Notes under the pieces: model-generated
Told to the model about the DNA's origin: nothing
The model's database searches: none
The model's input: only the letters and a program-made list of their open reading frames with translations
Translations under genes and position numbers: made by a program
In this document: one piece after another, positions 37,720-48,529 of the stretch
Layout of the letters: each line of letters starts with the position of its first letter
Position numbering within the stretch: the first letter of the stretch is position 1
Source of the DNA: Pseudomonas fluvialis
Lineage (GTDB): Bacteria > Pseudomonadota > Gammaproteobacteria > Pseudomonadales > Pseudomonadaceae
Direction of reading: 5' to 3'
NCBI RefSeq assembly: GCF_002234375.1
Contig: NZ_NMQV01000012.1
Span: 39,313-103,312 of the forward strand
DNA: 64,000 bases

Positions 37720-38430
37720 ATGAGCCAAGCGCTGATAGAACTGTCCGACCTCGGTTTTGCCTGGCCCGGCCAGGCGGAGTTGCTGGACATTCCCGCCTTC
37801 ACCCTGCAGCGCGGGGAGAGCCTGTTCCTCAAGGGCCCCAGCGGCAGTGGCAAGACCACCCTGTTGGGCTTGCTCGGCGGCGTGCAAAAACCGCAGCGCG
37901 GTCAAATTCAGGTGCTCGGCCAGAACCTCAGCCAGTTTTCCGCCGGTGCCCGCGACCGCTTCCGAGTTGACCATACCGGCTATATCTTCCAGCAGTTCAA
38001 CCTGCTGCCGTTTCTCTCGGTACGCGAGAACGTACAACTGCCCTGCCATTTCTCGCGCCTGCGTGCGCAGCGGGCCCGCCAACGCCATGGCAGCGTCGAC
38101 CAGGCCACGGCCATCCTGCTCGCCCACCTGGGCCTGGATCAGCCCGATCTGCTTGAACGACGCGCCGATGCGCTGTCCATCGGCCAGCAGCAGCGGGTGG
38201 CCGCCGCCCGCGCCCTGATCGGCCAACCGGAGCTGGTGATTGCCGACGAACCAACCTCGGCCCTGGACGCTGATGCCCGCGCAGCCTTTCTTCAGCTGCT
38301 GTTCGCCGAATGCCGCGAAGCCGGCTCCAGCCTGCTGTTCGTCAGCCATGACCAGAGCCTGGCACCACGCTTCGACCGTAGCCTGTCGCTGGCCGAGCTG
38401 AACCGCGCCACTCAACTGGCGGAGATCTGA
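37720..38430 (+). CDS. ABC transporter ATPase of the zinc-starvation operon
   Basis: A 236-residue ABC ATPase of the LolD/MacB type. Walker A is GPSGSGKTT (39-47), the signature is LSIGQQQRVAAARAL, and Walker B is LVIADEPTSALD. It pairs with the FtsX-like permease whose gene follows after two bases. The substrate is not known; the operon's setting suggests zinc or a zinc-bound ligand, but MacB/LolD-type transporters often use ATP to drive protein or lipid movement rather than import. Confidence 0.93.
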   Translation: MSQALIELSDLGFAWPGQAELLDIPAFTLQRGESLFLKGPSGSGKTTLLGLLGGVQKPQRGQIQVLGQNLSQFSAGARDRFRVDHTGYIFQQFNLLPFLSVRENVQLPCHFSRLRAQRARQRHGSVDQATAILLAHLGLDQPDLLERRADALSIGQQQRVAAARALIGQPELVIADEPTSALDADARAAFLQLLFAECREAGSSLLFVSHDQSLAPRFDRSLSLAELNRATQLAEI

Positions 38431-38432
38431 CC

Positions 38433-39698
38433 ATGTACTTACTACGCCTGGCCCTGGCCAGCCTGGGCAACCGCCGCTTTACCGCCCTGCTTACCGTATT
38501 CGCCATCGCCCTGTCGGTATGCCTGCTGCTCGCCGTAGAACGGGTACGTACCGAAGCCCGAGCCAGCTTTGCCAATACCATCAGCGGCACCGACCTGATC
38601 GTCGGCGCGCGTTCGGGCAGCATCAACCTGCTGCTGTATTCGGTATTTCGCATCGGCAATGCAACCAACAATATCCGCTGGGACAGCTTCGAGCGCTTTG
38701 CCGAGCACCGCCAGGTGAAATGGGCCATCCCCATCTCCCTGGGCGATTCGCACCGCGGTTACCGGGTCATGGGCACCAGCACGGCCTACTTCGAACACTA
38801 CCGCTACGCCCGTAGTCAGCCTCTGCAGCTGCGCGTGGGCCGCACCTTCACTGATGATCCCTTCGAGGTGGTGCTGGGCGCCGAAGTGGCCCAGGCCCTG
38901 GGTTATGGCCTGGGCGAGCAGATCGTCCTGGCGCATGGCGTGGCCCCTATCAGCCTGCTCAAGCATGACGACAAGCCCTTTAGCGTGGTCGGCATCCTGG
39001 CCCGCACCGGTACCCCGGTGGATCGCACCCTGCATATCTCCCTGGCCGGCATGGAAGCCCTGCATATCGACTGGCAAAACGGCATGCCCGCCCGCGGCGC
39101 CGCGCAGGTCAGTGCCGAGCAAGCTCGGGCCATGGACCTGCAACCGAAACAGATCACTGCATTTCTCCTGGGCCTCAACAGCAAGATCGCCACCTTCAGC
39201 CTGCAGCGCGAGATCAACGAATACCGTGGCGAGCCGCTGCTGGCGATCCTGCCCGGCGTAGCCCTGCAGGAACTGTGGAGTCTGATGGGCACGGCGGAAA
39301 AGGCACTGTTCGTAGTCTCGCTATTCGTCGTGCTCACCGGCCTGATCGGCATGCTCACAGCCATCCTTACCAGCCTCAACGAACGCCGCCGGGAAATGGC
39401 CATCCTGCGCTCGGTGGGTGCGCGCCCCTGGCATATCGCCGGGCTGCTGGTGGTCGAGGCCTTCGCCCTGGCCCTGGCCGGGGTGCTGCTCGGCTTGTTG
39501 CTGCTGTACCTGGGCATTGCCGGCGCCCAGAGCTATGTGCAGGCCCACTACGGCCTGTACCTGCCACTCAGCGCGCCAAGTGGCTACGAGTGGCGGCTGC
39601 TCGGCGCTATCCTGGCGGCCGCCCTGCTGATGGGCTGTGTGCCGGCCTGGCGAGCTTACCGCCAATCCCTGGCCGATGGCCTGTCGATCCGCCTGTAG
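38433..39698 (+). CDS. FtsX/MacB-type ABC permease of the zinc-starvation operon
   Basis: A 421-residue inner-membrane permease. One N-terminal transmembrane helix (about 13-33) is followed by a long periplasmic domain to about residue 285 and three C-terminal helices (about 292-312, 335-362, 385-410), the FtsX/MacB layout. NERRREMAILRSVGARPWHI near residue 315 is the coupling-helix segment typical of these permeases. It starts two bases after the ATPase stop and is followed by the DUF3299 gene after ten bases. Its exact cargo is unknown. Confidence 0.92.
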   Translation: MYLLRLALASLGNRRFTALLTVFAIALSVCLLLAVERVRTEARASFANTISGTDLIVGARSGSINLLLYSVFRIGNATNNIRWDSFERFAEHRQVKWAIPISLGDSHRGYRVMGTSTAYFEHYRYARSQPLQLRVGRTFTDDPFEVVLGAEVAQALGYGLGEQIVLAHGVAPISLLKHDDKPFSVVGILARTGTPVDRTLHISLAGMEALHIDWQNGMPARGAAQVSAEQARAMDLQPKQITAFLLGLNSKIATFSLQREINEYRGEPLLAILPGVALQELWSLMGTAEKALFVVSLFVVLTGLIGMLTAILTSLNERRREMAILRSVGARPWHIAGLLVVEAFALALAGVLLGLLLLYLGIAGAQSYVQAHYGLYLPLSAPSGYEWRLLGAILAAALLMGCVPAWRAYRQSLADGLSIRL

Positions 39699-39708
39699 CG
39701 AGAGCCCC

Positions 39709-40218
39709 ATGCGCCTGTTACCCGCATTGCTACTTTCCGGCCTGGCCTGTCTGGCCTTGGCTAGCGAACCCCGTTTGCTCAACTGGAGCGAGCTGATCCC
39801 GCCAGACGCACCTCCCCAACCCCTGCAAATTCAGCCCCTGCACGGCCTGGAACAGTTGGCGGCTGAGCTGGGCGAGCAAGCCCCAGCGGCCACACAACAG
39901 GGCATCGACGCCCCGGTGGTCAAGGCTCTGCATGGCCAACACATCAAACTACCGGGCTACATCGTGCCGCTGGATATCGACGAGCAGAATCGCGTCAGCG
40001 AGTTTCTCCTGGTCCCGTTCTTCGGCGCCTGTATCCACGTGCCACCGCCGCCCAGCAATCAGATCGTCCACGTGCGCAGCGAGCTGGGCGTGATGCTGAA
40101 CGATCTCTACCAGCCCTTCTGGATCGAGGGCGCGCTGAGCGTGGAAAGCATCGACAGCGAACTGGCGCAAGCCGGTTACCAGATGCACGCCGAGAAGATC
40201 TATCCCTACGAACTGTAG
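39709..40218 (+). CDS. DUF3299 exported protein of the zinc-starvation operon
   Basis: A 169-residue exported protein with a signal peptide to about residue 19 (LLLSGLACLALAS) and a DUF3299 domain: LPGYIVPLDIDEQNRVSEFL, FGACIHVPPPPSNQIV with a Cys-x-His possible metal site, and YQPFWIEG. The family is usually next to the ABC pair and His-rich gene, as here and in PA4066. The function is unknown; a periplasmic zinc-handling role is a guess from context. Start 39709 is chosen because it begins the signal peptide directly. Confidence 0.88.
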   Translation: MRLLPALLLSGLACLALASEPRLLNWSELIPPDAPPQPLQIQPLHGLEQLAAELGEQAPAATQQGIDAPVVKALHGQHIKLPGYIVPLDIDEQNRVSEFLLVPFFGACIHVPPPPSNQIVHVRSELGVMLNDLYQPFWIEGALSVESIDSELAQAGYQMHAEKIYPYEL

Positions 40219-40236
40219 GTGCATAGCACCACTTCA

Positions 40237-40250
40237 TTGAGCCAAGTCAA
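40237..40250. promoter_or_regulatory. Anr/FNR-type box before oprG
   Basis: TTGA-N6-TCAA (40237-40250) is the core of an FNR/Anr site. Its centre is about 41.5 bases before a potential start point at 40285, with the -10-like TAACAT at 40272-40277, the normal class II activator position. P. aeruginosa oprG is known to be induced under oxygen limitation through Anr, which agrees. Confidence 0.65.
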
Positions 40251-40327
40251 AAAACTCTTTAGCAAGCTACCTAACATAGGCTCCAGTAAGAACCACCACC
40301 TGACTACGGAAGTCACTGGAGTTATCA

Positions 40328-41014
40328 ATGAAAAAAACACTGCTCGCCACCAGCATCCTGGCCATCGCCCTGACTGCTCCCCTGGCTCACGCGTACAAGG
40401 CTGGCGACATCATTGTTCGCGCCGGTGCGGTTACCGTTGATCCCCACGAAAGCAGCAGCGACATCTGGGTTGGCGCACTGAATACCGACGTTCCGGGCAC
40501 CAAAGCCACGCTGGACAGCAACACCCAGCTGGGCCTGACCGGCACCTACATGATCACCGACAAAGTCGGTATCGAACTGCTGGCCGCCACGCCGTTCAGC
40601 CACAGCGTAGGCGTCAAGGGCATGCCGGGACAGTTTGCCGGCCTGAATGGCAAACTGGCGGACATCAAGCACCTGCCGCCGACCCTGAGCGCCGTGTACT
40701 ACCCGCTGGATTCGAGCTCGGCTTTCCAGCCCTATGTCGGCTTGGGTCTGAACTACACCTGGTTCTTCGATACCGAACTGACCAGCGAGGCTAAAGACAA
40801 GGAGTTCAGCGGCTTCGATCTGGATGATTCCTGGGGCTTGGCTGGCCAGGTCGGCATGGACTACATGCTGACTGACAACCTGCTGTTTAACGCCCATGTG
40901 CGCTACATCGACATCGATACCCAGGGCACTACCAGCTTTGGTGGCCGCGAAGTGAAGGTCGATGTTGACGTGGATCCGTGGGTCTACATGGTAGCGCTGG
41001 GCTATAAGTTCTAA
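40328..41014 (+). CDS. oprG: Outer-membrane protein OprG (OmpW family)
   Basis: An eight-stranded OmpW-type barrel of 228 residues in the outer membrane. The signal peptide ends at AHA before YKAGDIIVRAG; GLTGTYMITDKVGIELLAATPFSH and DYMLTDNLLFNAHVRYIDI are OmpW hallmarks, and the protein ends in an aromatic residue (VALGYKF), as expected for barrel insertion by Bam. OprG transports small hydrophobic molecules or amino acids. Location directly after the zinc operon matches PA4067. An Anr-type box lies 78 bases upstream. Confidence 0.95.
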   Translation: MKKTLLATSILAIALTAPLAHAYKAGDIIVRAGAVTVDPHESSSDIWVGALNTDVPGTKATLDSNTQLGLTGTYMITDKVGIELLAATPFSHSVGVKGMPGQFAGLNGKLADIKHLPPTLSAVYYPLDSSSAFQPYVGLGLNYTWFFDTELTSEAKDKEFSGFDLDDSWGLAGQVGMDYMLTDNLLFNAHVRYIDIDTQGTTSFGGREVKVDVDVDPWVYMVALGYKF

Positions 41015-41025
41015 GCCCCGCTCCA

Positions 41026-41058
41026 ACATGGCCAGGGCGGCAATGCCCCTGGCCATGT
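41026..41058 (+). other. Long hairpin just after oprG
   Basis: ACATGGCCAGGG (41026-41037) pairs with CCCTGGCCATGT (41047-41058) around a 9-base loop, 12 bases after the oprG stop. It has no T-run, so it is likely a 3' RNA-protecting structure, with the proper terminator at 41170. Confidence 0.6.
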
Positions 41059-41169
41059 ATGCATTGCGTGCGTTCCCCGGAAAGCGCACTCAATGGTCAG
41101 CTCCCTGGAGCTGCAAGCCGGCCACGCTTGGTGCCGGTGGTCTGAACCACAGTCCTTTGGGCATTCCCC

Positions 41170-41195
41170 AAGCGGCGCTTCGGCGCCGCTTTTTT
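41170..41195 (+). terminator. Rho-independent terminator downstream of oprG
   Basis: AAGCGGCGC and GCGCCGCTT pair around a TTCG tetraloop, followed by six T (41190-41195). It terminates oprG on the plus strand and lies 9 bases before the end of the convergent epimerase gene. Confidence 0.9.
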
Positions 41196-41203
41196 ATGCC
41201 TGC

Positions 41204-42133
41204 TTAACGCCCGAGCAAACAGGCCAGACCGTCTACCAGCGGTGTCTCCAACGGCACGCTGTAATGCGCAAGCAGGCGCCGATTATCGGCTCGCGAGTGG
41301 CGAATATCTCCTGATCTTGGCGCAACATGCGTGATCGCTGGCAAGCGCCCCAACACCTGCTCGATCGCCCGCAACAACTGCAATAGGCTCACCGCCTGGT
41401 TGCGTCCAACATTCACCGCCCCCGATGGCACCTGCTCGGCCAGCAGAGCCTGCACCAACAGCTCGACCAGCTCGCCGACATAGAAGAAATCACGCGTCTG
41501 CTCACCATCGCCGTACACCGTGATGGGACGACCGGACAACGCCCGCTCGGCAAAGATACTGATCACCCCGGAATACGGCGAAGACGGATCCTGGCGCGGG
41601 CCATAGATGTTGAAGAAACGAAAGATCGCCGGCTCCAGAGCATGCTGCCGGGCATAAAAGTCCAGGTAATGCTCGCTAGCCAGCTTGTCGACCGCATAAG
41701 GCGTCAGCGGCGCTTTGGGCGTATCCTCGGCGATCGCCTGGCCTTCGCCGTTCTGCCCATAGACCGCCGCACTGGATGCGAACACCACACGACGGACGCC
41801 CTGCTCACGCATGGCCTCACAGACATTCAGCGTACCGATGAAATTGCTTTGGTGGGTGGCTACCGGCGCCTCCACCGAGGCCTGCACCGAAGCCACCGCC
41901 GCCAGGTGCGCCACCGCTCGACAGCCTTGCAGCGCCTGACGCACACAGGTCGCGTCAGCTACATCGCCCTCCAGCAGGTGCAGGCGCGGATGCGTCAGTT
42001 GCAGGTTATCCGGCTTACCGGTGGACAGGTTGTCCAGCACGCGTACATGACAGCCCGCAGCCAGCAGGCGATCGGCCAGGTGTGAACCGATAAAGCCGGC
42101 TCCGCCGGTAATCAGGATAGGCGCATCAGTCAT
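41204..42133 (-). CDS. NAD-dependent sugar epimerase/dehydratase family protein
   Basis: An extended SDR protein of 309 residues. The NAD motif is ITGGAGFIGSHLADRLL near the start, then SSAAVYGQN, the catalytic PYAVDK (Tyr and Lys), FRFFNIYGPRQDP and VYGDGEQTRDFFYVGEL, as in UDP-glucose/galactose epimerases. The sugar nucleotide is not known. It overlaps the preceding reductase gene by 8 bases and is the last gene of a likely yajR-ssb-reductase-epimerase run on the minus strand. A homologous pair follows oprG in P. aeruginosa (PA4068-PA4069). Confidence 0.87.
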   Translation of the reverse strand: MTDAPILITGGAGFIGSHLADRLLAAGCHVRVLDNLSTGKPDNLQLTHPRLHLLEGDVADATCVRQALQGCRAVAHLAAVASVQASVEAPVATHQSNFIGTLNVCEAMREQGVRRVVFASSAAVYGQNGEGQAIAEDTPKAPLTPYAVDKLASEHYLDFYARQHALEPAIFRFFNIYGPRQDPSSPYSGVISIFAERALSGRPITVYGDGEQTRDFFYVGELVELLVQALLAEQVPSGAVNVGRNQAVSLLQLLRAIEQVLGRLPAITHVAPRSGDIRHSRADNRRLLAHYSVPLETPLVDGLACLLGR

Positions 42134-43004
42134 GTCGGAAGTAACGATCCAGCAGGGCCGGCAGGCCCGCGCGCCAGGCACGTGGCTTGATACCGAACGT
42201 ATTGAGAATTTTCTTGCAGGCCAGCACCGCGTGCTGAGGCTCTTCACCGGCATCCGGACGCGCCGCGTGCGCCTGGGCCTGCACGTCCTCGGCCTTCAAT
42301 GCACGCAACTGACGCGCTTCGCCAAGCAAGGTCTGCCCCAGCACCAACGAACTGGTCGCCTCGATGCCACCATAGTGATAGGTGCCCCAGAGTGGCGCCT
42401 GGCAGTCCAGCTGCTTGAGTACCGCCAGGATCACCCGGGCGGCGTCATCCACCGGGGTCGGATTACCGCGCCGGTCATCCGCCAGCCACAAGGTTGCATC
42501 GCTGGCCGCTCGCTTGAGAAAACGCCCCAGGCGCCCCTGGGGGGAGTCATCCAGTAACCAGCCAAAGCGCAGCAGGACGTGGCGCGGACAGGTCGCACGC
42601 ACACACTGCTCGATACGCCACAGCGATTGGCCACGCAAGCCCAGCGGACGCGCCTCATCCTTCTCGCTATAGGCCGTGGCACGCATGCCATCGAACACCC
42701 GATAGCTGGAAGGCTGCAGCAGCGTGATCGCATGGTGCTTGCACAACTCGGTCAATCGCTCGATGGCTCGTTCCTGCGCGACACAGCGTGACTCGGCGAG
42801 GTGCTCCGCCTGGAACCAGTCGTCGTAGTAGGCCAGGTTGACCAGCACGTCCGGACGCGTGTCGTCGATCAACTGGGTCAGACTGGCACTATCCCAACCC
42901 TGCTCGGGAGGGCGCGGCGCAAGGAAGCCGATGTCTTCTTCGGCACCCAGACGAATCAGCGCCTGTCCCAGGGCGTTACCGCCGCCGAGCAATACCAGGC
43001 GCAT
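42126..43004 (-). CDS. RmlD-like NAD(P)-dependent sugar-nucleotide reductase
   Basis: A 292-residue SDR of the RmlD (dTDP-4-dehydrorhamnose reductase) type. The N-terminus MRLVLLGGGNALGQALIRLG holds a slightly altered GGxxxLG nucleotide site, then DVLVNLAYYDDW and LLQPSSYRVFDG, with the usual YxxK not clear. GNPTPVDDAARVI and WGTYHYGG recall RmlD. Function in polysaccharide or lipid sugar metabolism is likely but not proven. It overlaps the epimerase start by 8 bases, so the two are coupled. Confidence 0.75.
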   Translation of the reverse strand: MRLVLLGGGNALGQALIRLGAEEDIGFLAPRPPEQGWDSASLTQLIDDTRPDVLVNLAYYDDWFQAEHLAESRCVAQERAIERLTELCKHHAITLLQPSSYRVFDGMRATAYSEKDEARPLGLRGQSLWRIEQCVRATCPRHVLLRFGWLLDDSPQGRLGRFLKRAASDATLWLADDRRGNPTPVDDAARVILAVLKQLDCQAPLWGTYHYGGIEATSSLVLGQTLLGEARQLRALKAEDVQAQAHAARPDAGEEPQHAVLACKKILNTFGIKPRAWRAGLPALLDRYFRHD

Positions 43005-43031
43005 TTTCAGACGATTGTGCAAGGAGCCAAC

Positions 43032-43514
43032 TCAGAACGGAATGTCATCGTCAAAGCTGTCGTAGTCGGCGGCGGGTTGCGCCGCTGGCTGCGGAGCCGG
43101 GCGTGCGGCAGCCGGCTGAGCTTCGCGCGCCGGACGCGGGGCACGAGGCGCTTCATCACCGGCATTGCCGCCGCGACCGCCGAGTAGCTGCATCTGCCCG
43201 TTCATATCGACCACGATCTCGGTGGTATAGCGCTTGACGCCATCCTTTTCCCACTCGCGGGTCTGCAGGCGCCCTTCGACGTAGACTTGCGAACCTTTGC
43301 GCAGATATTCGCCAGCGATTTCCGCCAGCTTGCCGAAGAACACCACACGGTGCCATTCGGTACGTTCCTGCTTCTGGCCGCTCTGCTTGTCGGTCCAGCT
43401 ATCGCTGGTCGCCAGGGTAATGTTGGTTACTGCGTTGCCGTTGGGCAGGTAGCGGGTTTCCGGATCGCCACCGACGTTCCCGAGCAGAATGACTTTGTTA
43501 ACCCCACGGGCCAT
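43032..43514 (-). CDS. ssb: Single-stranded DNA-binding protein
   Basis: A 160-residue SSB. The OB-fold occupies residues 1-110 ([37 protein letters not shown] and [16 protein letters not shown]), followed by a Pro/Ala/Arg-rich linker and the acidic C-terminal tip DDDIPF that recruits DNA-repair and replication partners. The start has an AGGAGA site. It lies 16 bases downstream of yajR on the minus strand. The neighbours yajR, ssb and uvrA match P. aeruginosa PA4232-PA4234. Confidence 0.97.
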   Translation of the reverse strand: MARGVNKVILLGNVGGDPETRYLPNGNAVTNITLATSDSWTDKQSGQKQERTEWHRVVFFGKLAEIAGEYLRKGSQVYVEGRLQTREWEKDGVKRYTTEIVVDMNGQMQLLGGRGGNAGDEAPRAPRPAREAQPAAARPAPQPAAQPAADYDSFDDDIPF

Positions 43515-43530
43515 AACGTTCTCCTAGGCT

Positions 43531-44925
43531 TCAGCACGCCGCCGGGCCAGGTTGCTCAACCAGGCGCTCAAGGGACGTGCGGTCCAATTGTTGGGTATCG
43601 ACTTTCACATACAGGGCAGCCTCTTCGGCCACCACCACGGCATCCGCCACCCCGGGCACTGCCAGCAAACGCTCGGCCAGCCCCGCATCGGCAAGTGCCC
43701 CGGCACTCAGGGGCAGGCGCAGGCTGGTGACATAAGGCGGTTCGCGCATAGTAACAGCAAAGCCCAGCCATAGAAGCGCCATCAGCGCACAGCCGAGAAA
43801 CACCCCCTGCACGCCGTATTGTTGGAACAACCAGCCACCCGCGATACCGCCCAGCGCCGCACCGAGAAACTGGCTGGTGGCATACACGCCCATCGCGGTG
43901 CCCTTGCCCGCAGCCGGTGCCACCTTACTGACCAGCGAGGGCAACGACGCCTCCAGCAGGTTGAAAGCCGTAAAGAACAGCACGAAGCCCAGCACCAGCA
44001 TCCACAGACTGTTACCCCACAGCAGGAAATACACCTCGCAGAACAACAGCAGACAGATCGCCGCCAACAACACGCGCTTCATCTGCCGGCGCTTCTCGCC
44101 ATAGATGATGAACGGCAGCATGCCGAAAAAGCCGACCAGCAAGGCCCCCAGGTAGACCCACCAGTGCTCGTCGCGCGGCAAGCCTCCCTGTTCCACCAAC
44201 GCCAGCGGCAGAGCCACGAAACTGGCCATGAGCAACGCGTGCAGACTGAATATCCCCATATCCAGGCGCAGCAATTCGCCATGACGCAACGCCGGCCACA
44301 GCGAGCCCCGCGCCACGGCCGACTCACGATGCTGCAAGGCACGCGGTGCACGCGGCACCAGCCAGGCGATGATCAGCATACCCAGTAAGGCCATCCCGGC
44401 AGTGCTCCAGAACAATCCGGACAGGCCGAATGCTCGCGTCAGCAAGGGGCCCAACACCATGGCCACGGCGAAGGACAGGCCAATACTCATACCGATCATC
44501 GCCATGGCCTTGGTACGGTGCTGCTCGCGGGTCAGGTCAGAGAGCAGGGCCATTACCGCCGCGGAAATCGCCCCGGCGCCCTGCAGCACGCGCCCGGCGA
44601 TCACCCCCCAGATGGAGTCGGCTGTGGCGGCCAGCGCGGCGCCGGCGGCAAACACCAACAAGCCGGCATAGATCACCGGCAGGCGGCCCCAGCGATCGGA
44701 GAGCATGCCGAAAGGGATCTGCAACACGGCCTGGGTCAGTCCGTAGGCGCCAATGGCCAAGCCGATCAAGGCAGGCGTCGCATCGTGCAGCTCCATGCCG
44801 TAGGTAGCCAGGACCGGTAACACCATAAACATGCCGAGCATGCGGAAGGCGAATACCAGGGCCAGACTGCCGGCTGCCCGGCGCTCTCCCGCGCTCATGC
44901 GCTCGCTGTGGCTGTTGTCCTGCAT
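43531..44925 (-). CDS. yajR: Major facilitator YajR with C-terminal YAM domain
   Basis: A 464-residue inner-membrane transporter of the drug:H+ antiporter type with twelve predicted helices. Motif A is GMLSDRWGRLPVI (near residues 65-77). The last 60 residues (LAERLLAVPGVADAVVVAEE) form a soluble ferredoxin-like YAM domain, which distinguishes YajR. The substrate is not known. The start at 44925 (MQDNSHSERMSAGERR) has a GGGGTG site. It diverges from uvrA and heads the gene run to ssb. Confidence 0.9.
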   Translation of the reverse strand: MQDNSHSERMSAGERRAAGSLALVFAFRMLGMFMVLPVLATYGMELHDATPALIGLAIGAYGLTQAVLQIPFGMLSDRWGRLPVIYAGLLVFAAGAALAATADSIWGVIAGRVLQGAGAISAAVMALLSDLTREQHRTKAMAMIGMSIGLSFAVAMVLGPLLTRAFGLSGLFWSTAGMALLGMLIIAWLVPRAPRALQHRESAVARGSLWPALRHGELLRLDMGIFSLHALLMASFVALPLALVEQGGLPRDEHWWVYLGALLVGFFGMLPFIIYGEKRRQMKRVLLAAICLLLFCEVYFLLWGNSLWMLVLGFVLFFTAFNLLEASLPSLVSKVAPAAGKGTAMGVYATSQFLGAALGGIAGGWLFQQYGVQGVFLGCALMALLWLGFAVTMREPPYVTSLRLPLSAGALADAGLAERLLAVPGVADAVVVAEEAALYVKVDTQQLDRTSLERLVEQPGPAAC

Positions 44926-44992
44926 GATTGCACCCCAATTCAACAAGCCGGCGATTCTACCAGCAGCCGGCACGCCGGCACAGGCGCGCGCT

Positions 44993-45022
44993 TTGCCGCA
45001 GCCCCGGGCAGCCCCGTATACT
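44993..45022 (+). promoter_or_regulatory. Sigma-70 promoter candidate for uvrA
   Basis: TTGCCG (44993-44998), an 18-base spacer and TATACT (45017-45022) form a plausible promoter about 30 bases before the uvrA GTG. No CTG-N10-CAG LexA box is visible between yajR and uvrA, so classic SOS control is not evident here. Confidence 0.5.
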
Positions 45023-45053
45023 GCAGCGTTTACGCACTGCCTCGAGGCACGCC

Positions 45054-47888
<2,835 letters not shown>

Positions 47889-47916
47889 GGCAGAGACAGA
47901 CGGCAGTCGCCTCCAT

Positions 47917-47954
47917 AAAAAAGCCAGAGCGGATTCTCTCCGCTCTGGCTTTTT
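47917..47954. terminator. Bidirectional terminator between uvrA and ftnA
   Basis: AAAAGCCAGAGCGGA and TCCGCTCTGGCTTTT form a perfect 15-bp stem with loop TTCTC; A and T runs flank it, so it can end both uvrA (plus) and the ferritin gene (minus, stop at 47977). Confidence 0.95.
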
Positions 47955-47976
47955 GATCATCGCTGTAACCGACAGC

Positions 47977-48441
47977 TTACATCTGACTTTGCAGGTAGTT
48001 CTGCAAGCCAACCCGAGCAATCAGACCGAGCTGCGTTTCCAGCCAATAGGCATGGTCTTCCTCGGTGTCCTTCAATTGCGCGGCCAACACATCGCGACTG
48101 ACATAGTCACCATGCTGCTCGCAAAGTGCGATGCCTTTGGCCAGGGCTGCACGCACTTCATACTCCACCGCCAAATCGAGGCGGAACATCTCCTCGACAT
48201 CCTTGCCGAAGGTAAAGGCGTTCGGCGTCATGTCCGGAACGCCCTCCAGAAAAAGGATCCGCTGCAACAACGCATCGGCGTGCTGGGTTTCCTCTTCCAT
48301 TTCATGGTTGATTCGCTCAAACAGCTTGCTCAACCCCCAATCCTGATAGTAGCGAGAGTGCACGAAATACTGATCGCGCGCAGCCAGCTCACCCTTGAGC
48401 AGAGTTTTCAGGTAGGCAACCACCTCGGCATGACCTTTCAT
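47977..48441 (-). CDS. ftnA: Ferritin/bacterioferritin-like iron-storage protein, haem ligand absent
   Basis: A 154-residue ferritin-like protein, close to P. aeruginosa FtnA (PA4235, once called BfrA). The ferroxidase ligands are in place: Glu18 (KGELAARD), Glu51 and His54 (MEEETQHAD) and the C-terminal EEDHAYWLE. The position of the haem-axial Met52 of true bacterioferritin is Thr, so this copy should not bind haem. It stores iron in a 24-mer shell. AAAGGAG precedes the ATG at 48441. Confidence 0.93.
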   Translation of the reverse strand: MKGHAEVVAYLKTLLKGELAARDQYFVHSRYYQDWGLSKLFERINHEMEEETQHADALLQRILFLEGVPDMTPNAFTFGKDVEEMFRLDLAVEYEVRAALAKGIALCEQHGDYVSRDVLAAQLKDTEEDHAYWLETQLGLIARVGLQNYLQSQM

Positions 48442-48529
48442 TGCAGGAACTCCTTTGATCCAGTTACAGGCGACAATACCGCATGCTCCGCCGGCCACCG
48501 CAACCGGTCAAGCAAAAGCATTCAGGATC

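Noticed and set aside
44926..45053. LexA (SOS) box before uvrA
   Set aside because: No CTG-N10-CAG pattern is present; only an ordinary promoter candidate was found.
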